NCBI RefSeq assembly: GCF_001704415.2
Contig: NC_030823.1
Coordinates: forward strand, 68,944,458-69,008,457
Length of the DNA: 64,000 nt
DNA from: Capra hircus
Lineage: Eukaryota; Chordata; Mammalia; Artiodactyla; Bovidae
Direction of reading: 5' to 3'
Below are positions 1-11,896 of the stretch, in pieces. The notes beneath the pieces are model-generated. The model ran no database searches, was not told the DNA's origin, and was given only the letters and a program-made list of their open reading frames with translations. How positions within the stretch are numbered: position 1 is the first letter of the stretch; each line of letters opens with the position of its first letter. Both the position numbers and the translations under genes were made by a program.

Positions 1-158
1 TCTTGTAATAACCAATAATGGAAAAGAATCTGAAGAAGTATTTGCATATATATGTGTGCATGTATGCATACATATATAGACAACTGAATCACTTTGCTGT
101 ACACTTGAAACTAACACAACATGGTAAACTAACTACACTTTAATGTTTTAAAAAGTTC
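1..158 (+). mobile_element. L1 3' UTR tail (cetartiodactyl type)
   Basis: The stretch carries the 3' end signature of cetartiodactyl L1 elements: a segment like gaatcactttgctgtacac, then aaactaacacaaca, then an actacactttaat tail. It is 5'-truncated by the window edge. There is no coding content. The family name rests on memory of the consensus, not on a search. Confidence 0.7.
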
Positions 159-755
159 TTCAGCCATGTGAGTACAGTAATTTCTTCCCAGCCCCAACGG
201 CTCTGGGTGAGCAGGAGCCCCAGTGCCCTTGCAAGTCTGTGATCTTGAAGTTCGGAATGAGTGATTTTGCCCTTATTTGTTCACCAAAAGATTGAAAAGC
301 AGGTAGCTAATGATCCTCCAGTTCCCAGGGTGAAGCTTCACCCTATCAAACAGCACAGGGACAGATAAGCACACCGCAAGATGGAATGCTCTTGGGGGAG
401 GAAATCTGGCAAACAGTCTGACTTTTAAAACAGTTTTCCTGTATGTAACCTCAGTATAGATAATATAACTTACTTCACCATTCAGGTTATTCTTTTGTTT
501 ACTCAAGGGTTACTTATTTAGCATCTCCCAGCAGCTTTCATGTTCTAACAGGATCTGCAAACAAAGGAGACACAGGTACCTGGTGCCTAGATTAGAAACC
601 TGCAGTGAACACAGAGCTTCAGCTCTGATATACAAAGGCAGATAATAGGCACATCAGTATGTACGTCAGGCCTTGATCATCTTTCTAATGAAGAAAAATT
701 GTGTAGAAAAGGATGACAATGTGAAGTGCTCTTTTACGTATTCATTTTTAAATCA
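159..755. other. Intergenic stretch with nothing recognised
   Basis: I see no recognisable repeat, RNA gene or convincing coding exon here. The open frames on either strand are short and resemble no family I know. Confidence 0.5.
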
Positions 756-1027
756 TTGCATTTATTTGTCTGTTTTTGGCTGTGCTGGGTCTTCGCTGCT
801 GCGCACAGGCTTTTCTCTAGATGCGGCCACCGCCCGCCCACTCTTGGCCACAGCGCTCACGCGTCTCAGCGCAGCAGCACCTCCTTCCGTGGAGCACCGG
901 CTCTAGAGCGCAGGCGCCGCGGTTGTGGCACACGGGCTTGGTTGCTCCACAGCAAGTGGCATCTTCCCAGAGCAGGGGCCAGCCCGGCGTCTTCAGCACT
1001 GGTAGTGGGCTCTTTACCACTGAGCCG
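756..1027 (-). mobile_element. CHR-type tRNA-Glu SINE, antisense
   Basis: The sequence reads as the reverse complement of a long cetartiodactyl tRNA-Glu SINE. It shows the ggctgtgctgggtcttcg tail side, the repeated 'gggcttggttgctcc' body and a degraded 'ctctttaccactgagcc' tRNA head. It is CpG-rich at about 820-930 because of the SINE body, so that CG density is not a promoter signal. The open frames over it are by-products. Confidence 0.75.
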
Positions 1028-1184
1028 CTCTTTATGATGAGCGCTCAGACTCCCAGTCTATCCCTCCCCGCCTTCCCCCACTGCCCTGGTAACCATAGGT
1101 TTTCTCTGTAGGAACAAACGGTAAGTCTAGGAGTTTGGTTTGGGGGTTTGGGACAGACATGTGCACACTGCTGTATTTGAAATA

Positions 1185-1515
1185 GATAACCGACAAGGAC
1201 CTACTGTGTCACACGGGAAATCTACTCGATATTCTGTAATAATCTAAATGGGAAAAATAATTTGAAAAAATAGATATATGTATATGTGTATATGTACATG
1301 TAGCCATTCCCTTCTCCAGTGGATCTTCCCAACCCAGGGATCGAACCCGGGTCTCCCACACTGCAGTTCTTTACTATCTGAGTTACCCGGGAAGTCTGAG
1401 ATACACGTGTATGTATAAGTGAACCACTCTTCAGCACACCTGAAATGAACACAACATTGTTACTCAATTGTACTCCTAACTATACTCCTAAAAACTATAC
1501 TCTTTATATAAAATA
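1185..1515 (+). mobile_element. L1 3' UTR, split by a SINE
   Basis: Two halves of an L1 3' UTR flank a SINE fragment. The left half has cctactgtgtcacacggga and a 'taatctaaatgggaaaaa' segment. The right half has the 'ctgaaatgaacacaacattg' end and an AT-rich tail reaching about 1515. Together they rebuild one cetartiodactyl L1 3' end. Confidence 0.65.
1303..1398 (-). mobile_element. Bov-tA SINE fragment, antisense
   Basis: This fragment has cccttctccagtggatcttc followed by gggatcgaacccgggtctcc (the reverse complement of the B-box region) and a 'ctgagttacccgggaagtc' head. It is truncated to the tRNA-like half and lies inside an L1 3' UTR. Confidence 0.75.
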
Positions 1516-1855
1516 AAAATTAAAAAATAAATAGCCCCCTTCCCCCGTCAAAAAAATGAAATGGGTGCTCAGGACATGCAAAAAGAATTGAAAAGAAGTG
1601 AGATCTCTAGGGGAACATCCATCCTTCCGGGGAGAGGAAGAGGAGTGGAAAGGTCTTGGGCAGGGAGTGAGCCTGGGGAGCTGAGGAAGGACAAAAAGCC
1701 CTGGGGCGTGGAACAGGGGCCAGGAGGAGAGAGAGGGGGACTCAGGCAGCAAGCCAGGACTGGGCTTTACGACCTCGGGAGGACCTGGCATTTTATTCTG
1801 AGGGAGATGAGAAGCTACTGGAAGGTCAGAGCTCAAGAGAGATAAGGTCTGACCT

Positions 1856-1985
1856 ATTGTTTTCTTCTTTTTATCTTTTTGGAGTCTAGCTGATCGATAA
1901 TGTTGTGTTGGTTTCAGGTATACAGCACAGTGATCCAGCTGTAGGCATACATGTATTCGTTCTTTTTTTAAGATTCCTCTCTCAT
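1856..1985 (-). mobile_element. L1 3' UTR fragment, antisense
   Basis: The run 'aatgttgtgttggtttcagg' followed by 'tatacagcacagtgatccag' is the reverse complement of the common cetartiodactyl L1 3' UTR. The fragment is short and decayed. Confidence 0.6.
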
Positions 1986-2980
1986 GGAGGTTATTACCTG
2001 TTTTAAAAGGATCACGACGCCTGCTGTGTGGAGAGGAGACATCACGGGGACAAGGCAGGCACTGGGAGGCCAGTGAGAAAGCCCCAGGAGCCGTCTAGGG
2101 GAGAGACTCTGGGGTGGGGAGCGGTCAGACTCCAGGGGTGTTTTGAAGGAGAGGCCAACAGGAGCTGCTTGTGAGTGGGAGGTGGGGGGTGAGGAGGAGG
2201 CAGACTGACCCGCTGGAGAGACTAGAAGAACCAGCAAGGTCAGCAGACCCCGCGGTCCCGTCCCGCTCCATCACCCCGGCCTGACTTTGAACAATCTCTC
2301 AGGGTCTTCATCTCAAAAGTGAGATGGCTAGACTAAAAATTTCTAAATTTCCTGGGGACTCTGACATTTTTCACTTCACTTTTGCCATGAAGTAAGAATA
2401 TAAAGCAGATCCTTCTTAAATACTCCATTATGGCATCTGTGTTCTTAGGGCACAAATAATTCTCTTCTCAAATACCTATACGGTCATCATCCCTCTCAAT
2501 TGTCTCTCCTTCCATTTCCAATTAATCTAGCTCTACGAATTCTCCATTGTCAAAGGCTTTGCTCCAAGTCGCTATCAACAATTTGGTGAAAACTTGGATC
2601 CCCTGCAAGATTTGCAACTTCACTCTGCAGTCTATTTATATTTTGTTTGCATTAGGGCTGTCATGTTTCCAAGACCCTGAAATTAGCTAAGATGAACTGA
2701 GAGCCAAAAACATTAAAGATATTGACCCAGTGGGCAAGGTTAAAACTCCAGTGTTAAACAGGGAGGATGGTTTGAGTGAAGACTGATTTTATAAGTGGTC
2801 ACATTACTACCAAGAATTTCCTTGTTAGAATGGCTTTTCCTTCCAGATGCAACTGTGAACTTGGATAATGACTACTCAGAGAATAAAAGGATCCTTACCC
2901 CAATAAAAAACAGCTTTTAAAAGTTTCCCATAATGGGTCTGAAATGTCATTTAGCAGATAGGCATGGCATTTTAACACCT
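1986..2980. other. Intergenic stretch with nothing recognised
   Basis: The sequence is mixed. It is purine-rich around 2030-2230 and AT-rich afterwards. I find no repeat family or gene that I can defend. Confidence 0.5.
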
Positions 2981-3184
2981 AGCTCCCTGGTGGCTCAGAC
3001 AGTAAAGAATCTGCCTGCAATGCGGGAGACCATGGTTCGACTCCTAGGTCAGGAAGATCCCCTGGAAAGGGAAATGGTAACCCACTCCAATATTCTTGCC
3101 TGGAGAATCCCATGGGCAGAAGAGCCTTGCAGGCTACAATCCATGGGGTCTCAAAGAGTCGGACACAACTGAGTGACTAACACT
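2981..3184 (+). mobile_element. Bov-tA SINE, sense
   Basis: Complete element: the tRNA-like head 'tccctggtggctcagacagt' with its A box and a degenerate B box, then the BovB-derived core with 'aacccactccaatattcttg' and the 'gtcggacacaactgagtgac' end. Confidence 0.88.
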
Positions 3185-3234
3185 GCAAATCGTTATGTGT
3201 GTGTATTATAATTATGAGTACTAAATATTCCATG

Positions 3235-3369
3235 CAAGGACTTCCCTGTTTGTCCAGTGGTTAAGAATCTGCCTTGCAATGTGGGAGACATGGGTTCAAT
3301 CCCTGGTTAGGAAACTAAGATTCCACATGCTCTGGGGCAACTAAGCCTGTATGCCACAACTAAGACCCA
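3235..3369 (+). mobile_element. CHR-type tRNA-Glu SINE with 12-bp TSD
   Basis: It begins with 'ggacttccctgtttgtccag' and has the B-box region 'catgggttcaatccctgg'. The 12-bp direct repeat aaatattccatg occurs at 3223-3234 and 3370-3381, which defines the element ends. Confidence 0.85.
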
Positions 3370-4339
3370 AAATATTCCATGGCCCCCAGTTGAGAAAATA
3401 TTTTGGAAAATCTGTCCCTAGACTTATCATATTTATTACATAGACATAGATAATAAGGATGGAGAAAAATGTGGAATAATGCACTTACTATTTTCCCTTG
3501 TAAATAAATTCTTTTTTTTTTTTCTTTATAAATTTTGGCTCTAGCCCACAGTCATTATACAGCCCTTTACTACTCAGAGCTGGCACAGTATTGACTTGCT
3601 CCCCACAGCAACATGAGAAAGTCCCAAGCAAGTCCTGTGCTCTCTGGAATGAGAGAGGCTGGGGGAGCCAGCAGGGGCACACTGATGGAGACAGAGAGAC
3701 AGGAACCGGTAAATAGCCCATGGAGGTCCTGCTGGGGCGCTCTTGTCCCATTTACCATTTCACTTGAGTTTCATAGTACAGATTCTATGGGGAACCCATC
3801 CCAGAGTCCTGGCCAAGAATGAGCCCCTTTGGAGATCCTGCAGGTCTTAACACCACTTCGCCTAAAGCAATTGATGAAGAAAGGTGGTATCCATCCTGGG
3901 TGAATTAAAAAAAAAAAAAACAACAACAAGCTTACAGCAAGCAGAGGAGGGACATTTGTATCATTCCCATTTGCTACTTTAGGTATTTTAAGACAAGAGA
4001 AAATTCTGTGTAAGGCCCTAATAAGAATAAAGTTTTACTTAGCATCCAAAAGAGTAAGCTAGGGAAAGAGAAACATAAAAGGAGATGGTGCTCCATTAAC
4101 ACCTTTATTTTCCTTGAAAACACATGTCACAGGGAGGAAGCATATGGTTAGTTCTGTGGGACTCGTCATGATCAGGGGAAAGCACTTCAAAACCTATGTC
4201 CTTCTTATGGGAGTGCATGTGAGAGAGAGCCGATTAGCAATTACTTCTATTGCTTGAATTAATGCGGCACTAACTGACAGTCACATTAGCTCAGAAATGG
4301 AAGTATGAAGACAATAACATGTCTCCACTTCCCTGACCC

Positions 4340-4385
4340 ACAATACACACACACATACACACACACACACGTGTGTGTGCACGCA
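4340..4385. repeat. (CA)n/(TG)n microsatellite
   Basis: A CA run interrupted once by CATA switches to GTGTGTGTGC, so the sequence can fold back on itself. Confidence 0.9.
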
Positions 4386-5295
4386 GGCATCCCATGACAG
4401 ACACCATGTGAGTTCCATGTGAGCTGCAGACATCAGCGCTCGGAGGAGAGCTTGCTCAGCAGTGCTTTGTAAATATCTGTTGAATGCATAGATTCCTGCC
4501 CTCGTCTTCCCTGAGCCTAGAGGCTAACTTAGAGTCCTGCTCAGTGCAGCGGTTGAGTTCTAAGAAGTGTATCAATCAAATAGCCATGGCACACAGATTA
4601 AAACCTGCCTGTGTTTCCTTCACAATTAGCTAAATCATAATGCTCTCCCTTTAAATGTTGCAATTTGTATAGAAAATATAGGTAGATTCCTGGGTTACTT
4701 TGAGCTCCATAATGACATCCAAGTTAATTTTATCTTGTTTTCACTGTGGGGCATGCAGCTTCACATCTATTTGTAAACAACAAATTCGATTTGAAATATA
4801 AAGCCTATATAATAGATGCTCTCATAAGTCACTATTTATCGGTGCTGCTTACACATGTTTAATAATGATGTTTTTCTCTAATTACTGTGTTTGGACTATA
4901 TTTTAAGATCTCTCTGTCTCTCTCTTTTGGTAATTCAGAGAGACATCATGATGCTCACTCATATTTTCAGTTCTCTTTCCCCTCTGAACATACAGACAAT
5001 CACATTTTCCTAACCCCAGGTAATCAGGTGAGGTCATGTGCTTGATTTTGACCCAAAAGCTATCACTGTTTGTCACTTCCAGGTTGAAGCACTTAGATTA
5101 TGCTCAATTTTCTGCGTACTCATCACTTGCCTTGGTCATCCTGAAATCATGTTTTAATATCAAGGTGCCATAAATTCCAAGCAGTCTGGACTGTTGGGTC
5201 ATACTTCATTGAATGACAGCAACCTGAGCGAGAAAGAAACCTGATTATGTAAAGGCACTAAGCTTTTGCTGCTACTGGTTGCTATAGCATTACCT

Positions 5296-5566
5296 GCTGC
5301 TGCTGCTAAATTGCTTCAGTCGTGTCTGACTCTGTGTGACCCCATAGACGGCAGCCCAAGCGGGCTCCTCCGTCCCTGGGATGCTCCAGGCAAGAACACT
5401 GGAGTGGGTTGCCATTTCCTTCTCCAATGCATGAAAGTGAAAAATGAAAGGCAAGTTGTTCAGTCGTGTCTGACTTCACGACCCCATGGACTGCAGCCTA
5501 CCAGGCTCTGCCGTCCATGGGATTTTCCAGGCAAGAGTACTGCAGTGGGGTGCCATTGCCTTCTCC
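5296..5566 (-). mobile_element. BovA2 SINE (dimer), antisense, 12-bp TSD
   Basis: The element reads as the reverse complement of the two-unit BovA2. It has a CTG repeat start, one unit with 'gaccccatagacggcagccc', the linker 'caatgcatgaaagtgaaaaa', then a second unit with 'gaccccatggactgcagcct'. It is bounded by exact copies of atagcattacct at 5284-5295 and 5567-5578, so both ends are intact. Confidence 0.93.
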
Positions 5567-5707
5567 ATAGCATTACCTAGCTTATCCTAAAACAGTAATG
5601 ATGAGGTCTGTCACTTGTGATGGAATACCTGTCCCCTAATCTCACTCCAGTGCAATTTAAGAGCAGCAACCTGATTCTCAAACGTTACAGGTCAAAACAG
5701 TTGATGA

Positions 5708-5880
5708 GAGACCTCCCTGGGTAGTTCAGTGACTAAGACTCTGTGCTCCTGATCAAGGGGGCTTGGGTTCGATCCCTGGTCAGGGAACTAGGTCTCACAT
5801 GCCACAAAGAAAATTGAAGATCCCATGTGCTGTAATTAAGACCTGGAGCAGCCAAACAAGTATATAATTTTTTTTTTAAT
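5708..5880 (+). mobile_element. CHR-type tRNA-Glu SINE with 9-bp TSD
   Basis: The head 'cctccctgggtagttcagtg' and B-box region 'gggttcgatccctggtcagg' identify a tRNA-Glu SINE ending in a T-rich/A-rich tail. The repeat agttgatga at 5699-5707 and 5881-5889 marks the ends. Confidence 0.85.
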
Positions 5881-6384
5881 AGTTGATGAAAGAGCAAAGC
5901 GAAACAGAGATGAAGGTAGAAAGGGCTGGGGACTCTGAAGAGGGGAGTCGGCAGGGACAAAGAAAGATAGCCAGAAGAATCCATTACCAGGAAATTTGTG
6001 GTAATGTGCTTGGCAATGGGATTTGTCCTTACCCAAGACATCAGAAACACTGATGCCATCTAAGTGAACCCCCAGCTGTCACTCCTAACTTCTCCTACTC
6101 TCTGTTTCTATGCCTCCCTCAAGCTTAGCTATGGGCACAGTTTCCCATTCGTTGAGTCAAACTGAGCTAAGCAGAACTCTCAACTGATTGAAGCTGGGGT
6201 TTTGGACTCTGCACTTTTCAAGCAACTAGTTCTGTAAAGCCAGAGCAACTTTCTCCAGGAGTAAGTTTCTGGAGCCTTACTCTAGAAATTGGTTTGGCAA
6301 GTATATTGTAAAGTATATCTTAAATCCTAACTTGATCTAGTAATAAAGAGTTTGCATGATTTCAGACTGTTTCCCAAAGACAGG

Positions 6385-6800
6385 CTCCAGGAAAGAAGAC
6401 CATAGCATTATTAGTAGCAGCAAAAATTGGAAACAGTCTAAGTAATCAGCAAAAGAAGAGCCATTAAGAAAACAGCAACAAGAACAAAAACAGGGAATAA
6501 CCATGTCAGAGAATATCATGGGTAATGCAAAATAATGTTTTCAAAGAATGTCTCAAAGGATGTGAAAATAGCTTATAATATAATGTTAGATAAACAAAAA
6601 GATGCAAAACTTTCTAAATAGAATCATGTCAGTTTTACATAACACCACATTATATGCATAAAAAGACTATAAGAAAATATAGTAAAAAGGTTACCACTGA
6701 CTATCTCTGAGTGATGAGTTCTTTTTATTTCTTCTTTGAAAGTGTCTACATTTTCACATTCTTATTAATGAATATATATGATTTTAAATTAGAGGAAAAC
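6385..6800 (+). mobile_element. Old L1M 3' end
   Basis: The phrases 'agcaaaaattggaaacagtc' and 'gaatcatgtcagttttacat', followed by a long A/T tail, match the pattern of old mammalian L1 3' ends (end of ORF2 into UTR). No intact frame remains. Confidence 0.6.
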
Positions 6801-7654
6801 TTTTATTTTAAGCAAACTGAATTTGTATCAGGACTTCAGTGATTTTAATTATTCCAGGGTATGTTCTAGGGTGAGGAAAGCTTTGGCTCGACCTTCTATA
6901 CCATCTAAATACAATTCTAAACAATTGCCTTTATTGAGCAACATGATGGCTCTGTCAAAGGGATGTTTTATTTTTATATTTTTCAGTTGATATACTAATT
7001 AAATAAAATACAAAACACTATTCAGAGCCTTGTTGTTAAATTATTTACAAAACCTTTTGGCATTATAAAACTATCCTCAAGTTAGCTCTTCTGAAATCCA
7101 GGGGTTCGTATAGCACGGCTGGGAGGAAGGTGCTGGATTCTCTAGGCCTTTGGCCCATCCTACACTGACCTTTGTCAGGAAACACACAGCCCTGTGTGGA
7201 GAAGAGGCCACCCCGCCCTAGGGCTGCACCACAGGCCGGGGCCCAGGCAGCCAAGCAGGTATGAAATCTGCCCTAATGTCCAAGACCCCTCAGAGCTGGA
7301 AGGAGTCTGGGGTGGCACTGAGTTTCCAGAAGTGCTTTAGGAACGGGAAGAATCTGAAAGGTCAGTTTCAGTCTGGAAACTTTTGAGATGAATCGCATAA
7401 GGAACACTGGATGTTGTTCCAGGGGCTTCCAAATAGGAAGGACTATTTGGAAAGCAAAGCAAAGACCAAGCAAAGGCTTTTCCTTGCCTTCTCCTCTCCC
7501 TCCCGTCTTGGAGTTCACCAGGAGCTCATGGCATGGAGACCCCTCTGCTCACGCTGCTGCCTGACCTGCTGAGGACCAGCCAGTTGACTAGTACTTACTG
7601 CACAGCCAGCACACGCCAAGCACTGAGCAACGCTTGAGATAAAAAAGCAGAAAA

Positions 7655-7785
7655 GCCGCATCATGTAGTGTTTCTAACTCCCTAAGTATGCCTGCACATC
7701 ACCAGGGGATCTTATTAAAACTACAAATTCTGTCCCAGGTTAGGGCCTGGGAGTCTCACAAGCTTCCACGTGACGCTGTTACATG
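7655..7785 (+). mobile_element. MER5-like hAT fossil
   Basis: The order 'gcacatcaccaggggatctt', 'attaaaactacaaattctg', 'gggcctgggagtctcacaag' and 'ccacgtgacgctgttacatg' follows the MER5A/B non-autonomous hAT-Charlie layout. It is weakly preserved. Confidence 0.55.
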
Positions 7786-7921
7786 GGTAATATTTCAAGT
7801 GCTCAAGGTCTAGCGGGAGGGGGAAAATATATACAGAAATATACACATATAAATGTATATTAAAAATATAAAGATCTTGTGGGAGGGGAAAATATGTACA
7901 AAAAAAATAAGTGGTTGTTGA

Positions 7922-8040
7922 CATTCAGTTGCTGAGTCATGTCCAACTCTTTGTGACCCCATGGACTACAGCACGCCAGGCTCCTTTATCCTCCACTGTC
8001 TCCTGGAGTTTACTCAAATTCATGTCCACTGATTCAGACA
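7922..8040 (-). mobile_element. BovB 3'-end fragment, antisense
   Basis: It has 'gtccaactctttgtgacccc' followed by 'agcacgccaggctcctttat' and 'tttactcaaattcatgtcca', the reverse complement of the BovB 3' end. It lies just before a much longer antisense BovB with independent ends, so it is a separate short insertion or a duplicated tail. Confidence 0.7.
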
Positions 8041-8079
8041 TATATACAAAAAGAACTAAGCTACTGCTATTAAATACCT

Positions 8080-10769
8080 CAGTTCAGTCAGTTCAGTCAC
8101 TCAGTCATGAACCACAGCATGCCAGGCTTCCCTGTCCATCACCAACTCCCGGAGATTGCTCAAATTCATGTCCATTGCATCAGTGATGCCATCCAACCAT
8201 CTCATCCTCTGTCGTCCCCTTCTCTTCCTGCCCTCAATCTTTCTCAGCATCAGGGTCTTTTCCAATGAGTCAGTTCTTTGCATCAGGTGGCCAAGTATTG
8301 GAATTTCAGCTTCAACATCAGTCCTTTCAATGAACACTCAGGACTGATCTCCTTTATGATGGACTGGTTGGATCTCCTTGCAGTCCAAGGGACTCTGAAA
8401 AGTCTTCTCCAACACCACAGTTCAAAAGCATTAATTCTTCGGCACTTAGCTTTCTTTATAGTCCAGCTCTCACATCCATATATGACTACTGGAAAAATAT
8501 GCTGCCTAGGTTGGTTATAACTTTTCTTCCAAGTTTCATGGCTTCAGTCACCATCTGCAGTGATTTTGGAGCCAAAAAAAAATAGTCTCTCACTTTTTCC
8601 ATTGTTTCCCCATCAATTTGCCATGAAGTGATGGGACCAGATGCCATGATCTTAGTTTTCTGAAATGTTGAGTTTTAAGCCAACTTTTTCACTCTCCTCT
8701 TTCACTTTCATCAAGAGGCTCTTTAATTCTTCTTCATTTTCTGCCATAAGGGTCATGTCATCTGCATATCTGAGGTTATTTATATGTCTCCCAGCAATCT
8801 TGATTCCAGTCTGTGCTTCATCCAGTCCAGCATTTCTCATGATGTACTCTGCATAAAAGTTAAATAGGCAGGGTGACAATATACAGCCTTGACATACTCC
8901 TTTCCCAATTTGAAACCAGTCTGTTGTTCCATGTCCAGTTCTAACTATTGCTTCTTGACCTACATACAGATTTCTCAGGAGGCAGGTCAGGTGGTCTGGT
9001 ATTCCCATCTCTTGAAGTATTTTCCACAGTTTGTTGTGATCCACATAGTCAAAGGCTTTGGCATAGTCAATAAAGAAGAAGTAGATATTTTTCTGGAACT
9101 CTCTCACTTTATCAATGATCCAGCAGATGTTGGCAATTTGATCTCTGGTTCCTCTGCCTTTTCTAAATCTAGCTTGAACATCTGGAAGTTCACAGTTCAC
9201 ATACTATGGAAGCCTGGCTTGGAGAATTTTGAGCATTACTTTACTAGTGTATGAGATGAGTGCAATTGTGCGGCAGTTTGAGCATTCTTTGGCATTGCCT
9301 TTCTTTGGGATTGGAATGAAAACTGACCTTTTCCAGTCCTGTGGCCACTGCTAACTTTTCCAAATTTGCTGGCATATTGAGAGCAACACTTTCACAGCAT
9401 CATCTTTCAGGATTTGAAATAGCTCAACTGGAATTCCATCACCTCCACTAGCTTTGTTTGTAGTGATGCTTCCTAAGGCCCACTTGACTTCACATTCCAG
9501 AATGTCTGGCTCTAGGTGACTGATCACACCATCATGATTATCTGGGTCATGAAGATCTTTTTTACGCAGTTCTTCTATGTATTCTTGCCACCTCCTCTTA
9601 ATATCTTCTGCTTCTGTTAGGTCCGTACCATTTCTGTCCTTTATTGTGCCCATCTTTGCATGAAATGTTCCCTGGTATATCTCTAATTTTCTTAAGAGAT
9701 CTCTAGTCTTTCCCATTCCGTTGTTTTCCTCTATTTCTTTGCATTGATCGCTGAGGAAGGCTTTCTTATCTCTCCTTGCTATTCTGTGGAAATCTGCATT
9801 CAAATGGATATATCTTTCCTTTTCTCCTGTATCTTTTCCTTCTTTTTTCTCAGCTGTTTGTAAGGCCTCTTCAGACAACCATTTTGCTTTTTGCATTTCT
9901 TTTTCTTGGGGATGGTCTTGATCACTGCCTTCTGTACGATGTCATGAACCTCCGTCCATAGTTCTTCAGGTACTCTATCAGATCTAACCCCTTGAATCTA
10001 TTTGCCACTTCCTGTATAATTGTAAGGGATTTGATTTAGGTCATACTTGAGTGGTCTAGTGGTTTGCCCTACTGTCTTCAATTTAAGTCTGAATTTGGCA
10101 ATAAGGAGCTCATGATCTGAGCCACAGTTAGCTCCTAGTCTTGCTTTTGGTGACTGTATAGAGCTTCTCCATCCTTAGCTGCAAAGAATATAATAAGTCT
10201 GATTTTGGTGTTGACCATCTGGTGATGTCCATGTGGAGTCTTCTCTTGTGTTGTTGGAAGAGGGTGTTTGCTATGACCAGTGTGTTCTCTTGGCAAAACT
10301 CTATTAGTCTTTACCCTTCTTCATTCTGTACTCCAAGGCCAAATTTGTCTGTTACTCCAGGTATTTCTTGACTTCCTCCTTTTGCATTCCAGTCCCTTAT
10401 AATGAAAAGGACAAATTTTGGGGGTGTTAGTTCTAGAAGGTCTTGTAGGTCTTCATAGAACCGTTCAACTTCAGCTTCTTCAGCATTACTGGTTGGGGCA
10501 TAGACTTGGATTACTGTGATACTGAATGGTTTGCCTTGGAAATGAACAGAGATCACTCTGTCGTTTTTGAGATTGTACCCAAGTATTGCTTTGCAGACTT
10601 TTTTGTTGACTATGATGGCTATTCCATTTCCTCTAAGGAATTCTAGCCCACAATAGTAGATACAATGGTCATCTGAGTTTAATTCACCCATTCCATTCCA
10701 TTTTAGTTCGCCAATTCCTAGAATGTTGATGTTCACTTTTGCCATCTCCAGTTTGACCACTTTCAAGTG
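8080..10769 (-). mobile_element. BovB (RTE) LINE, 2.7 kb, antisense
   Basis: A 5'-truncated BovB retrotransposon on the minus strand. Its 3' tail (reverse complement of cagttcagtcagttcagtca) is at 8080. Its homology ends near 10769, within the N-terminal endonuclease coding region. A 7-bp repeat, aatacct, occurs at 8073-8079 and 10770-10776 and is the likely target-site duplication. The GC-rich 5' UTR present in the copy at 43890 is missing here. The coding region is broken into separate frames, so it is a dead copy. Confidence 0.9.
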
Positions 10770-10776
10770 AATACCT
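8652..10776 (-). pseudogene. BovB endonuclease/reverse transcriptase ORF, broken
   Basis: Remnant of the single large BovB ORF (apurinic-type endonuclease plus RTE reverse transcriptase). The N-terminal piece (10793-10311) has ILGIGELKWNG and FIIRDWNAKGG, where the usual G of the endonuclease IIGDWNAK motif is R. The middle piece (9896-9351) is the linker before the RT. The next piece (9200-8652) has the RT motifs FIDYAKAFDYVD, GVCQGCILSP and LRYADDMTLM, so the catalytic YADD is still readable. The pieces lie in different frames or are separated by stops. Confidence 0.88.
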
Positions 10777-11354
10777 ACAGTGTGCCAAAGCACAGTGTGA
10801 GAAGAGTATTACAAGAGCTCTAACCCTGGGTTTCTCCCAGCCTGAATCTTAGTCACAGGTGTCTGGAGGCATTCTAACACTCCTGGGGCAGAGAGGAGGT
10901 GCCTGTGGTCTAAGCTGTGCCCTGCGCAGATGAGCCTCAGTTAGAGCAGCTGGCATGTTAGTCTCCCAGCACACCTCAGCACTCCCGCCAGGTGCTCACT
11001 GTGAAGACATGATCCAATAACCTCAGCAGCTGAGGCTTAACTCATAAGGAAGCCCCAACAGGAATATAAGCACTACAAACAGATCTTTAGATCACTTCTT
11101 AAGTCCTTTCCAGTCCTAGGACCCTGTGATATAACAGACATAGAAACCTATAAATGGCCATAAGCCAACTTCTGGTCAAGCAGAGACATTGTAAAAGCAT
11201 AAATGAGTAGGGCATATTACTCCTGAGCAAAGTTCATAATGAAAGTAAACATCCTGCATGCTAGAGACTTTCTTCTAACGTCTGTTCACATTGAGAATGA
11301 AGTGCTCAGAAGCTGACTGGAAGCTCTGTGTTGGTGGACAGGCTTATCTATTGG
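10777..11354. other. Intergenic stretch with nothing recognised
   Basis: Single-copy-looking sequence between the BovB and a MER5A fossil. I find no supported gene or repeat. Confidence 0.5.
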
Positions 11355-11456
11355 GAAAATCTCAGGCTCTACCCTAGAACTACTGAAACAGAATTTGCAT
11401 TTTTAACAAACCCCCCAGGCGATGTGCCTACACAAAAATTTGAGAAGCACTGAACT
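11355..11456 (+). mobile_element. MER5A-like fossil
   Basis: The right half of MER5A is visible: 'actgaaacagaatttgcatt', 'tttaacaaaccccccaggcg' and the end 'tttgagaagcactg'. Confidence 0.7.
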
Positions 11457-11531
11457 CCATGCCTTTTCTGCCCTGTTTGCCCTGCGCTCTGAGGGCCATG
11501 ACAATGTTTAGTATCTACTAGCTGCCCAGTG

Positions 11532-11809
11532 GGAGAAGGCAATGTCACCCCACTCCAGTACTGTTGCCTGGAAAATCCCATGGACAGAGGAGCCTGGTAG
11601 GCTGCAGTCCATGGGGTCGCTGAGAGTCGGACACGACTGAGCGACTTCACTTTGACTTTTCACTTTCATGCATTGGAGAAGGAAATGGCAACCCACTCCA
11701 GTGTTCTTGCCTGGAGAGTCCCAGGGACGGGGGAGCCTGGTGGGCTGCCATCTATGGGGTCGCACAGAGTCGGACACGACTGAAGCGACTTAGCAGCAGC
11801 AGCAGCAGC
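11532..11809 (+). mobile_element. BovA2 SINE (dimer), sense, 12-bp TSD
   Basis: It runs from 'gagaaggcaatgtcacccca' through two core units joined by 'cactttcatgcattggagaa' to a terminal AGC repeat tail. Exact repeats agctgcccagtg at 11520-11531 and 11810-11821 define a complete, well-preserved insertion. Confidence 0.95.
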
Positions 11810-11896
11810 AGCTGCCCAGTGAATACTTCTTGACTGGCCATTATATGGACTGTAATTTATAGTGAAATCTCATGCTAAATTCTAATTTTAAAAGCA

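Noticed and set aside
2981..3080. tRNA-like A and B boxes, also seen in every Bov-tA and CHR copy
   Set aside because: They are tRNA-derived SINE heads without a cloverleaf, not tRNA genes.
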